Assembly: GCA_902806395.1 (NCBI GenBank)
Contig: CADCWH010000342.1
Span: 1 to 8,760, forward strand
Direction: 5' to 3'
DNA length: 8,760 nucleotides
DNA from: an uncultured Thermomicrobiales bacterium
Lineage (GTDB): Bacteria; Chloroflexota; Chloroflexia; Thermomicrobiales; UBA6265
Numbering within the stretch: position 1 is the first letter of the stretch; every line of letters starts with the position of its first letter. Below the pieces are notes generated by a model. It saw nothing but the letters and a program-made list of their open reading frames with translations, had not been told where the DNA came from and searched no databases. A program made the translations under genes and the position numbers. Of the stretch, positions 1 through 6,217 are shown in pieces.

Positions 1-653
1 ACCAGGCCGCCGTGTCGGTAGCGGCCTCGGATGCGGGATCCGAGACTGAAGCGGCATCGGCGATGACCGAGGCCGAGGACTACCCGGAGGAGACCGTCAT
101 CGGGTCAACCGAGGAGGGCGAACCCCTGGCCCCGTTCGTATGGTTCGACGAGGTCGATCCGGACGATGACCCAGACGTGACTGATGATTCAGCCATGACC
201 GACGATGCTCAGCTGGTCGCCATCTTGGCGGCCTCGGCGGATGACGACCTTCCCGCCGGGCGCGGCGGCGAAATTGACGCCTCGACTGATGCCTTCGCCG
301 GTGGCGAGTCGGCTGACGCTGGTGAGGATGCTTCGGCCAACGATGATCAGACCGTCCCGGGCGGCTCTGGGTCACCGGAGACCGAGTTTCGCTCGGTGAC
401 GGTGCTCGTCCACGGGATCCCGCGGGCGGCGACAGCCCTCTCCCTGCAGCGGCACCTGGCGAATCTAGCGCACGTCGATGGCGTGGAGGCTCGGGAGTAC
501 GCCGAGGGCGTGCTGAGGCTCCAGGTGATGGTCATGCCGGCCCTCGAGTTCCATGACGTGGCCGACTGGGCCGATGAGGACGGCGCCAGGTTGGAGTCTG
601 TCCACGTCCAAGATGATGTCTTGGAGCTACGGCTCCCCGGCTCGGATTACTGA
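1..653 (+). CDS. Acidic low-complexity protein with small C-terminal domain (5' end outside window)
   Basis: I do not recognise this protein. The frame is open to the left edge. The first possible start, GTG at 12, has no ribosome-binding site, so the true start is probably upstream and the gene is partial. Counting from that GTG, residues 1-125 are very rich in Asp, Glu, Ala, Ser and Gly with no repeat unit I can define, and look like an acidic, probably disordered linker. Residues about 127-208 change character: strand-like (SVTVLVHGI), helix-like (ALSLQRHLANL), two strands around DGVEAREY and GVLRLQVMV, a short helix, then a final strand pair ending DDVLELRLP. This order suggests a small beta-alpha-beta-beta-alpha-beta (ferredoxin-like, HMA/ACT-sized) module, but that is inference from the pattern, not a family match. 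No signal peptide or membrane segment is visible in the part present. It converges on the VIT-VWA gene. Confidence 0.75.
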   Translation, partial: QAAVSVAASDAGSETEAASAMTEAEDYPEETVIGSTEEGEPLAPFVWFDEVDPDDDPDVTDDSAMTDDAQLVAILAASADDDLPAGRGGEIDASTDAFAGGESADAGEDASANDDQTVPGGSGSPETEFRSVTVLVHGIPRAATALSLQRHLANLAHVDGVEAREYAEGVLRLQVMVMPALEFHDVADWADEDGARLESVHVQDDVLELRLPGSDY

Positions 654-705
654 TCCTCGGTCGTCCGAGACGACCGGTACCCAGCTCTCCCGCGTACGAA
701 CACGA

Positions 706-746
706 CACGGTACCGGCCCGGTCATCGCGACCGGGCCGGTACCGTG
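706..746. terminator. Perfect 18-bp hairpin between convergent genes
   Basis: Bases 706-723 and 729-746 are exact reverse complements (18 bp, no mismatch) around the 5-base loop ATCGC. It lies in the 134-bp gap between the ends of two convergent genes, so it can act on transcripts from both sides. Neither side has a clear U-tract, so intrinsic termination is inferred from position and stem strength; it may instead be a 3'-end-protecting hairpin. The core octamer CCGGTACC also occurs once outside the hairpin at 674-681. Confidence 0.7.
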
Positions 747-787
747 GTTGGTGAGAGTCGTGGCGTGGTGATCGCCTCGCATTCCGA

Positions 788-3037
788 TCAGGCCACGACC
801 ACCTCGTACGCCACACCGCCCTCCAGTGCGATGACGCGTGGGCCGAGCGCGAAGGCGCTGGCGAGATCCGGGTACTGGGCGGCAAGCGCGAAGTACTCGG
901 CGGAGCCGTAGGTGACGGCGACTGGCGTCATGATCTCCGGGTCGAAGGTGGTCTCCACCCATACGCCGTCCTGGTCGATGAACGACCGGGCACCGACGTA
1001 GCGGATCGCCCCGCCGGAGTCGGCGTCGGGGGCCGGGGCGGCTTCCGCTCGGGCCAGGTCGCCACTGGCGTCGGCCTCGTCCACCGCCGCCTGGCCCGAG
1101 GTCGCGGCCGGGGCATTGGCCCGTGACTGGACCTCCGCGTCCGCCGCGGCGTCACGGCCGGACTGGGTCAGGATGTCGTCCTCGGTGATCAGGTAACTGG
1201 TGTAGGGCGTGACGATGCCGAAGCGAACGCTCAGGTCGACGATCGCTTGGACCAGTTCCGGGTCCTCTCCCCCCAATCTGATCTGCTGCAGGAGATAACC
1301 GATCCGCCGCGTCGCCCAGAGGCGGGGCACGAAGTCGTCGCCACCGGCCCGGCTCAGCATCACGTCGAAGACGAACTCGCGCGCAGAGCCATCGACGGTG
1401 CCGCGCAGCGTGACCTTCGCCGACCCTCCGGTTCGGTAGCGCCCCGCGACGACCAGTTGACCGTCGGCGTAGAGGTCGGGCAGGGGGGAAGGGTGCAGGT
1501 CGGAGGTCGCGACGCCGTCGATGGTCAGGGACAGGTCGACCAGGACCGGTGAACCGACCTTGGCCCAGAAGGCCTCCACGGTCGCGTCGAGGCTCTCTCC
1601 GGGACGGACGTAGGTCGAGAGACCTCGGTTCTCCGCGGCGATGGTATCGAGTAGGACGGTGTCGACATCGACACCGACACCGAACGCGAACAGCCGGACG
1701 TTCTCGAGGGCCGCCTGCCGCGTATTCTCCAGGATCGCGGTGACGTCAGTCTCGCCCTCGGTGGGCAAGCCGTCGGTCAGGAAGAGGAGGGTCGTAGGGC
1801 GGTCGGTTCGCACCATGCCAAGTCCGGTTCGAAGGGCGCCGTCGATGTCGGTCCCGCCGGTGGCGGCTAGGCGATCCACCCATGCGATCGCCTCGGAGGC
1901 ATCGCTGGCAGGTCGCAGGTCCGGATCGAACACCCGGCCCCCGGTGCTGAACTCGACGATGGCGAAGCGGTCCTCGGCGTTGAGCCGGCCCAGCACGTAC
2001 GTCAGGGCCGCCTTGGCCTGGATGAACTTCTCGCCCTCCATGCTACCGGAGGTGTCCAGGACCACGACGACGTCCTTCGCGACGACCCGGCTCTGCTGCT
2101 CAATGCCGGGGGCGGCAAGCAGGAGGAAGTAGCCTTGGTCCTCGGTGGTGTCGTAATAGCTGAGGATCGAGGCTCCGACCCCCTCGGTGGCCCGGGCGAA
2201 GAACAGGGTGAAGTCACCGCTCGGCCAGGTGTCGGACGCTTCCCAGCCAGCCACGACGCTGCCCGGGCCGCGTCGGTCGATGGCGATCTGGTGGGTCGGA
2301 GAATAGACGGACGGGACCGGTGCCGAGGACTCGATTGCCACCCGTATGCTGGTCTGAGCCACCGGCTCGTACGAGTAGCCGTCCATGCCGAGCGGGTAGA
2401 CATAGCGGACCAGCCCGCCCTGGGCCGATAGGACTTGGTCGTAGCTGATCAGGACCTCCCGTTCGCCACCAGGCGGGATCGGGAAGATGCTGGCGCGGAG
2501 GGCGCCCTGGCCGGCGTATTCGAGGAGGGCGGGGTCGCGGCGCTCGGCGACGATCTGCTGATAGATCGCGCGGGCCTCGTCGGCGTCGAGAAGTTCCGCC
2601 TCAACAGGCACCCCGTCGACGACCATCGTGAAGGCACTGACCGCGGCGCCCTCCGGTATCGGGAAGAGGTAGATTCCTTCTGCATCCCAGGCATTGGGGT
2701 TGACGAAGATCTGAGCAATCTTCGTCGTCGCGACCTGTTCGGCGATCGTGACGTCAACCGCGTGTCGCCGGATGGTCAGTTGATCGCCGATTGATATGGG
2801 CGGGCAAGCGCCCGTCTCGCAACCCGGTGGCTCGGTGACGATGATCCCCTGGCCGAGCGTTGTACCGATCGTGCCCAGCATCGCCACGATGGCCAGGAGC
2901 ATGGCCATCACCCGTCGGACCATGACATCGGATCCGGACGGATGACCCCCGCGCCATGTTTCAGGACGCCGTCGAGTGCGACCCGGGGAGAGCGTCGTCA
3001 GGCGAGCGGTGGGAAACGGCCGAAAACGTTGGGGCAT
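788..3037 (-). CDS. Secreted VIT domain / von Willebrand factor A domain protein
   Basis: This is an exported protein with the architecture of inter-alpha-trypsin-inhibitor heavy-chain relatives. Numbering from the 3037 start (749 aa), a hydrophobic signal segment spans about 44-62. A VIT domain follows at about 78-205 (IYLFPIPEGAAVSAF, then IFPIPPGGEREVLISYDQ). The VWA domain is at about 321-495 with a complete MIDAS site: DTSGS at 328-332, Thr396 in GGTDIDGAL, and Asp422 in FLTDGLPT. It should therefore bind a divalent metal and a protein or matrix ligand. TPYTSYL near 610 is a motif I associate with bacterial VIT-VWA proteins. An Ala/Asp-rich linker (about 628-675) leads to a short C-terminal module. 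Start choice is uncertain. ATG 3037 has GGAGG nine bases upstream but adds 38 Arg/Pro-rich residues with weak codon bias. ATG 2923 (711 aa) gives a textbook signal peptide but no good ribosome-binding site. Its ligand is unknown. It is divergent from the C39-like peptidase gene. Confidence 0.9.
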   Translation of the reverse strand: MPQRFRPFPTARLTTLSPGRTRRRPETWRGGHPSGSDVMVRRVMAMLLAIVAMLGTIGTTLGQGIIVTEPPGCETGACPPISIGDQLTIRRHAVDVTIAEQVATTKIAQIFVNPNAWDAEGIYLFPIPEGAAVSAFTMVVDGVPVEAELLDADEARAIYQQIVAERRDPALLEYAGQGALRASIFPIPPGGEREVLISYDQVLSAQGGLVRYVYPLGMDGYSYEPVAQTSIRVAIESSAPVPSVYSPTHQIAIDRRGPGSVVAGWEASDTWPSGDFTLFFARATEGVGASILSYYDTTEDQGYFLLLAAPGIEQQSRVVAKDVVVVLDTSGSMEGEKFIQAKAALTYVLGRLNAEDRFAIVEFSTGGRVFDPDLRPASDASEAIAWVDRLAATGGTDIDGALRTGLGMVRTDRPTTLLFLTDGLPTEGETDVTAILENTRQAALENVRLFAFGVGVDVDTVLLDTIAAENRGLSTYVRPGESLDATVEAFWAKVGSPVLVDLSLTIDGVATSDLHPSPLPDLYADGQLVVAGRYRTGGSAKVTLRGTVDGSAREFVFDVMLSRAGGDDFVPRLWATRRIGYLLQQIRLGGEDPELVQAIVDLSVRFGIVTPYTSYLITEDDILTQSGRDAAADAEVQSRANAPAATSGQAAVDEADASGDLARAEAAPAPDADSGGAIRYVGARSFIDQDGVWVETTFDPEIMTPVAVTYGSAEYFALAAQYPDLASAFALGPRVIALEGGVAYEVVVA

Positions 3038-3248
3038 GATGGTGATCCTCCGTTCGGGTGCGGCGACGCGAAACGCGACGGGGACGAGGTTCGTCCTGAT
3101 GAGAGGACGACGACCGCGACCATTCGGTTCCCAGGCGCTCCCCGGGGACGGAGGTCACCGGGAACGAGGTCGACCGGGCGATGTTGCGCGGGCCGATCGA
3201 ATCCGGCCACAATCACCGCAGTCGCAGCGATCCGCACGAGGAGACGAG
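3038..3248. promoter_or_regulatory. Divergent intergenic region with two mutually exclusive hairpins
   Basis: This 211-bp gap must carry the promoters of both divergent genes. Toward the peptidase, TTGCGC at 3184-3189 and CACAAT at 3208-3213 (18-base spacing) form a weak sigma-70-like candidate 35 bases before the ATG. I could not find a convincing promoter for the VIT-VWA gene. Two overlapping hairpins exist: GGACGA/TCGTCC (3082-3087 with 3091-3096, loop GGT) and CGTCCT/AGGACG (3092-3097 with 3104-3109, loop GATGAG). They share 3092-3096, so only one can form at a time. Whether this is an operator, an RNA switch or chance is unknown. Confidence 0.3.
3047..3051 (-). promoter_or_regulatory. 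Ribosome-binding site favouring the upstream VIT-VWA start
   Basis: On the minus strand GGAGG lies nine bases before the ATG at 3037. No comparable site precedes the internal ATG at 2923. It supports the longer N-terminus even though the resulting signal peptide has an unusually long, Arg-rich n-region. Confidence 0.5.
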
Positions 3249-4112
3249 ATGCCGGGTATGGAGGAGACACGCGGGACGACCACCGCACCGTGGCGACCGG
3301 GACACGGGAGATTGAGCCGCCGGGCGGTGCTCCTAGGGGGAGCGGCGCTCGCGGCAACCGGAGCGACCGGCCGCGCAGCGACGCAGGATGGACAGACGAG
3401 CCGGCGTGGGGACGGCCCGGTGCTCGTCGGTGGGCGATCCTACGACGCCTACGTCGAGGTGGCCGACAAGCGCGGCCAGTTCGCCTACTACAGCTGTGAA
3501 TTCGACGCAGCCTGGATCGTCCTCAATACGTTTGGCATCGAGGCCAGTCTCGAGGACCAGTTGGCGATCACCGGCATCGACCGGGATCCAGAACCGTACG
3601 CGGTCGAGACCGCCGATGGGATCATCGTCTACGGCGGGGACACCGAGTCCACGTTCTGCGGCGACTACACCTGGAACTACCTCGCCAAGTTGCGTTCCCC
3701 GGCGATGCGCAAAGTCTTTGACGCGTATGGACTCGGCGTGCGACCCGTTCGGGACCGTCGAGATCTCAAGGATGCGCTGACGCGGGGCGAACCGTGCTGG
3801 ATCAAGCCGACGGTGGATTTCAAGCCTTTCACTCTCGCCACATGGACCACCCCGGACGGCGAAACCTATCCGACCGTCCTCGACAACGACCATGCCGTGG
3901 TCGCGGTCGGCTTCAACGATGATGTGGTCGTCATCAAGGATCCCCTCGGTCCCACCAACACCAACTGGGACCGGGCCTGGGAGTACGAGGTCCCGTGGCG
4001 AGATTTCATGCGCTGCTGGATGGCCCAGGCCGACGACGGATTGGCCGTCGGACCGGCGGGCGAGGTGACGGGTGACGGGACAGCCGGGCCGGACTGGAAG
4101 GACCTGCCCTAG
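3249..4112 (+). CDS. Exported C39-like cysteine peptidase family protein
   Basis: This 287-residue protein belongs to the peptidase C39-like (papain-fold) group. ATG 3249 is preceded by GAGGAG at 3238-3243, five bases away; the frame stays open further upstream, but that part has no such site. The N-terminus carries a twin-arginine-like signal: RLSRRAVLLGG at 21-31, then an Ala/Gly hydrophobic stretch and a likely cleavage site near residues 43-44, so export through Tat (or Sec) is expected. Probable catalytic residues are Cys83 in YYSCEFDAAW, His215 in DNDHAVVAVGFND and Asp231 in VVIKDPLG; the Cys and His/Asp blocks have the spacing and context of C39-like domains. C137 and C183 could form a disulfide. 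There is no ABC-transporter fusion, so this is not a bacteriocin-processing exporter; the substrate is unknown. It is divergent from the VIT-VWA gene. Its stop codon overlaps the stop of the convergent P450 gene. Confidence 0.85.
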   Translation: MPGMEETRGTTTAPWRPGHGRLSRRAVLLGGAALAATGATGRAATQDGQTSRRGDGPVLVGGRSYDAYVEVADKRGQFAYYSCEFDAAWIVLNTFGIEASLEDQLAITGIDRDPEPYAVETADGIIVYGGDTESTFCGDYTWNYLAKLRSPAMRKVFDAYGLGVRPVRDRRDLKDALTRGEPCWIKPTVDFKPFTLATWTTPDGETYPTVLDNDHAVVAVGFNDDVVVIKDPLGPTNTNWDRAWEYEVPWRDFMRCWMAQADDGLAVGPAGEVTGDGTAGPDWKDLP

Positions 4113-5320
4113 GTCTGGACCGGCAGGCTCCGCAGGGCGCGGAACACCGTGGTCCCGGCATAGGCGAGGGGTAGTGCGGCGTCGTCGAGTGCCAAGTGGG
4201 GAAACCGGCGGAATAGTGACCCGATGGCCATCGACCCTTCGATTCGCGCGAGGGGCGCCCCGACGCAGAAATGGGCGCCGAAGCCGAACGCCAGGTGACG
4301 GTTGTCCGGCCGGTCGAGCACGAGTGCGTCCGCGTTCGCGAACCGGTCCGGATCGCGGTTCGCCGCGCCGAGCCAGAGATCGACGAACTGCCCACGTTCG
4401 ATCGATTGGCCCTCCCAGTCGACATCCGCGAGGGCCCGTCGTGAGGTGACCTGGACGGGACTGTCGAAGCGCAATAGCTCCTCGATGGCCGATCCGATGG
4501 GAACTTCACCGGACAATAGGCGGTCGCGTTCCGCCGGATGGGACAGCAGGGCGAGCACCCCGTTGCCGATCAGGTTGGTCGTCGTCTCGTGTCCCGCGAC
4601 GAGCATCAGGATGCAGGTGGCGTAGAGCTCGTCGTCACCCAACACGTCGCCCCGTTCCTCGGCCCGAAGCAGAGTGCTGATCAGGTCAACCTCCGGACTG
4701 GTCCGACGTGCCGCGACGATCGCCTCCAGATAAGCGGCCATTTCGCGGACGCTGGCGTCTGCCCGTTCCCCGACTCCGGGGGAACGGGAGTCGCCACCGA
4801 TGAACAGCGCGAAGTCGTCCGACCAGACCTTGAGACGGTGTCGATCTTCAGCAGGTACCCCGAGCAAGCGGGCGATGACCACCGTCGGCAAGGGATACGC
4901 CAGGTCGCGGATCACGTCCAGCCGGTCTTGATCAGCGACCGCATCGAGCAAGTCATTGACGACCGTCTGGATGGTGTCGCGCATCTCGGCGACGACTCGG
5001 GGCGTGAACGCTCGGTTGACGAGGCCACGGAGGCGGGTGTGGCGTGGTGGGTCGGCGAAGAGCATCATCGCCCGCTGGACACGAGCCAGATAATCGACCC
5101 GCTCGCGTCGACCATCGTCCATGTGACCGAAGAAGATGTCCTCCCGATCAGCACCGAAGCGAGGGTCGCGCAACATCGCCGCGACAGCCTCGTACCCGGT
5201 CACCTTCCAGTCGTTGGTGGTCGCGTCGAACAGGACCGGGTTCTCCGCGCGCCAGGCCGCGTAGTGTGGGTAGGGGTTCTCCAACCTCGTCGGCCGCGCC
5301 GCGGTCTGATCAATGGCCAT
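4109..5320 (-). CDS. Cytochrome P450
   Basis: This is a soluble bacterial class I-type P450, a heme-thiolate monooxygenase that uses O2 and electrons from a ferredoxin/reductase pair. Numbered from ATG 5320 (403 aa, normal length), it has the C-helix block FADPPRHTRLR (88-98), the I-helix oxygen-activation motif AGHETT (242-247), the ExxR pair E281/R284 within EELLRFDSP, the AANRDPDRF segment, and the heme loop FGFGAHFCVG with the proximal ligand Cys352. All signature residues are intact, so it should be active. ATG 5320 has GGAG nine bases upstream; a GTG at 5359 would add 13 residues with no better site. The style resembles the CYP107-like bacterial families, but I cannot assign a subfamily or substrate. 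No ferredoxin, reductase or biosynthetic cluster is adjacent, so it is an orphan here. Its TAG stop is the complement of the peptidase TAG in a shared CTAG. Confidence 0.95.
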   Translation of the reverse strand: MAIDQTAARPTRLENPYPHYAAWRAENPVLFDATTNDWKVTGYEAVAAMLRDPRFGADREDIFFGHMDDGRRERVDYLARVQRAMMLFADPPRHTRLRGLVNRAFTPRVVAEMRDTIQTVVNDLLDAVADQDRLDVIRDLAYPLPTVVIARLLGVPAEDRHRLKVWSDDFALFIGGDSRSPGVGERADASVREMAAYLEAIVAARRTSPEVDLISTLLRAEERGDVLGDDELYATCILMLVAGHETTTNLIGNGVLALLSHPAERDRLLSGEVPIGSAIEELLRFDSPVQVTSRRALADVDWEGQSIERGQFVDLWLGAANRDPDRFANADALVLDRPDNRHLAFGFGAHFCVGAPLARIEGSMAIGSLFRRFPHLALDDAALPLAYAGTTVFRALRSLPVQT

Positions 5321-5425
5321 CGCGTGTCTCTCCGGGGCGACGAATAACCGCATCGGCACGGTTTCCGCAAACGTCGTGATCGTCCGTCGCCGAGACAGTT
5401 CGCGCCATCGGACGAGGAGCGGACG

Positions 5426-5638
5426 GTGCCGTACGATGCTCGATCCGAGCTACCGGACAGCGTGCGCGACAACCTGCCCGCTCATGCCCAAGACATCTAC
5501 GAAGAAGCGTACAACAGCGGCCGGGACCAATACGGCAATGACGAGTCCCGCGCCCACCGTGTCGCCTAGAGTGTGGTCGAGAAGTCGTATTACAAGGACG
5601 AGGATGGGAAGTGGGTCAGGGGCGCCAGAAACGATTGA
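5426..5638 (+). pseudogene. chaB: ChaB family protein interrupted by an in-frame amber codon
   Basis: Translation from GTG 5426, with GAGGAG at 5414-5419 six bases before it, begins VPYDARSELPDSVRDNLPAH and continues AQDIYEEAYNSGRDQY. This matches the ChaB family, known from E. coli as a small protein linked to the ChaA cation/H+ antiporter. Codon 48 (5567-5569) is TAG. Beyond it the frame continues without a shift as SVVEKSYYKDEDGKWVRG to TGA 5636-5638, for 70 codons in all, close to the family length of about 75. The amber sits exactly where ChaB proteins have a conserved Trp (HKVAWAAVK in E. coli as I remember it), so one G-to-A change of TGG explains it. As it stands the product is a 47-residue fragment without the C-terminal part. 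Three other genes here end in TAG, so general amber reassignment is unlikely. A sequencing or assembly error remains possible. Confidence 0.85.
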
Positions 5639-5647
5639 CACGCCACT

Positions 5648-5679
5648 GAGCGGGACGACGGCCCTTCACCGTCCCGCTC
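5648..5679. terminator. Hairpin between convergent chaB and dsrE-like genes
   Basis: GAGCGGGACG (5648-5657) pairs perfectly with CGTCCCGCTC (5670-5679) around a 12-base loop. It begins ten bases after the chaB stop codon and ends 31 bases before the end of the opposing DsrE-family gene, the expected place for a shared bidirectional terminator. No strong U-tract follows on either strand. Confidence 0.6.
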
Positions 5680-5710
5680 CCCGGCGGCTATGGTCTCCAC
5701 GCTGCCGTGC

Positions 5711-6076
5711 TCAGAACACCAGCACGTTCGTTGCCTCGGCACAGCGCCTGGCGAGGTCGGGCGGAGAGGTGAACGAGGCGTTCTTGCCGACGAGATCGGT
5801 TTCGCTGACCCCACGGGCCTGCGCGCACCCACCTCATATGTAGATGCGGACGGCTGTTCCCTTGATCTTGTCCATCAATTCTCGCAGCGGGGGCAAACCC
5901 AGCGGCACGACGGAATCGATGTAGTGGTCCTGGATCAGTACGGCCGCGTCGCCCGCCAGGTTGATGTCCGCCTCGATCTCGGCCTCGACCGCACCGTTCA
6001 CGGCGAGGTGGAACGGGATGCAGGCTTTGGTCGGGTCGTCCGGACCGTGGGTGCCGATGTAGAGCAATCTGGCCAT
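5711..6076 (-). CDS. DsrE-family protein, probable selenoprotein (UGA = Sec at codon 81)
   Basis: ATG 6076 is preceded by GGGGAG (6084-6089 on the minus strand) seven bases away. Residues 1-80 run from MARLLYIGTHGPDDPTKA to DKIKGTAVRIYI, a small DsrE/DsrF-like alpha/beta protein. Codon 81 is TGA (5834-5836). The frame then continues with GGCAQARGVSETDL and ends ATNVLVF at TGA 5711-5713, giving 121 residues, the normal family length. I recall Cys-type relatives reading IYVCGAC.ARGV here, so UGA replaces the first Cys of CxxC, giving Sec81-Gly-Gly-Cys84, a plausible selenenylsulfide redox pair. A SECIS-like hairpin follows the UGA. DsrE-like proteins handle reduced sulfur or act as small thiol proteins in the cytoplasm; this one's partner is unknown. 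A -35/-10 pair upstream suggests its own promoter. The alternative is a nonsense mutation producing an 80-residue fragment. Selenocysteine genes (selA, selB, selC, selD) are not in the window, so the call depends on the rest of the genome. Confidence 0.8.
5803..5823 (-). promoter_or_regulatory. Candidate bacterial SECIS element
   Basis: In the mRNA, directly downstream of the UGA at 5834-5836, CGC (5823-5821) pairs with GCG (5805-5803). After one A/A mismatch, GGCCC (5819-5815) pairs with GGGUC (5811-5807), including one G-U pair. The apical loop is GUG (5814-5812). The loop begins 20 nt after the UGA with G as its first base, and the upper stem begins 11 nt after it. As I recall the bacterial consensus, the loop lies about 16-37 nt from UGA and has a G in its first two positions; E. 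coli fdhF has similar geometry. A further GGU/ACC pairing immediately after the UGA could extend the lower stem. The hairpin lies inside the coding sequence, as in bacteria. Confidence 0.65.
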
Positions 6077-6120
6077 GATCGCGCTCCCCGCGTGGTGTGG
6101 GACCCATGACGATCATCTTG

Positions 6121-6134
6121 CCGGCGCACGCCGG
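6121..6134. repeat. Short GC palindrome near the predicted dsrE-like transcription start
   Basis: CCGGCG and CGCCGG flank a CA dinucleotide. It lies just downstream of the predicted -10 box for the DsrE-family gene, so it is either an operator-sized palindrome or a 5'-leader hairpin. Short GC palindromes are common in GC-rich DNA, so this is weak. Confidence 0.3.
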
Positions 6135-6141
6135 TATGTGG

Positions 6142-6169
6142 AGGGTACACCCGCCGGTGTGGTTGTCAA
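6142..6169 (-). promoter_or_regulatory. Sigma-70-type promoter for the DsrE-family gene
   Basis: On the minus strand a perfect TTGACA (6164-6169) is followed after 16 bases by TACCCT (6142-6147, three of six matches to TATAAT). Transcription would start near 6135, leaving a leader of about 60 nt before the ATG at 6076. It sits in the 180-bp gap after tctA, so the DsrE-family gene can be expressed independently of the transporter. Confidence 0.45.
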
Positions 6170-6217
6170 TGGCGGTGGCCCACCTCGCTGCCCCGGCGCT
6201 ACCGCGTACCACCGCGG

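Noticed and set aside
2976..3248. The 91-codon in-frame extension upstream of the peptidase ATG at 3249.
   Set aside because: It is open only because of high GC, would bury the signal peptide, overlaps the VIT-VWA start, and lacks the ribosome-binding site found before ATG 3249.
4538..5347. A 269-codon plus-strand open frame opposite the P450 gene.
   Set aside because: It mirrors the P450 codon pattern on the other strand; the P450 frame has every family motif.
5567..5569. Amber codon in chaB as selenocysteine or another recoded residue.
   Set aside because: The position is a conserved Trp, not Cys, and TAG serves as a normal stop for three other genes in the window.
5450..5641. A 63-codon hydrophobic minus-strand frame opposite chaB.
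   Set aside because: It has membrane-like composition but lies antisense to the ChaB sequence, with no good start site or family resemblance.
5313..5843. A 176-codon plus-strand open frame spanning the chaB region.
   Set aside because: It is out of frame with the clear ChaB sequence, has no ribosome-binding site and reads as Arg/Thr/Ser-rich shadow sequence.
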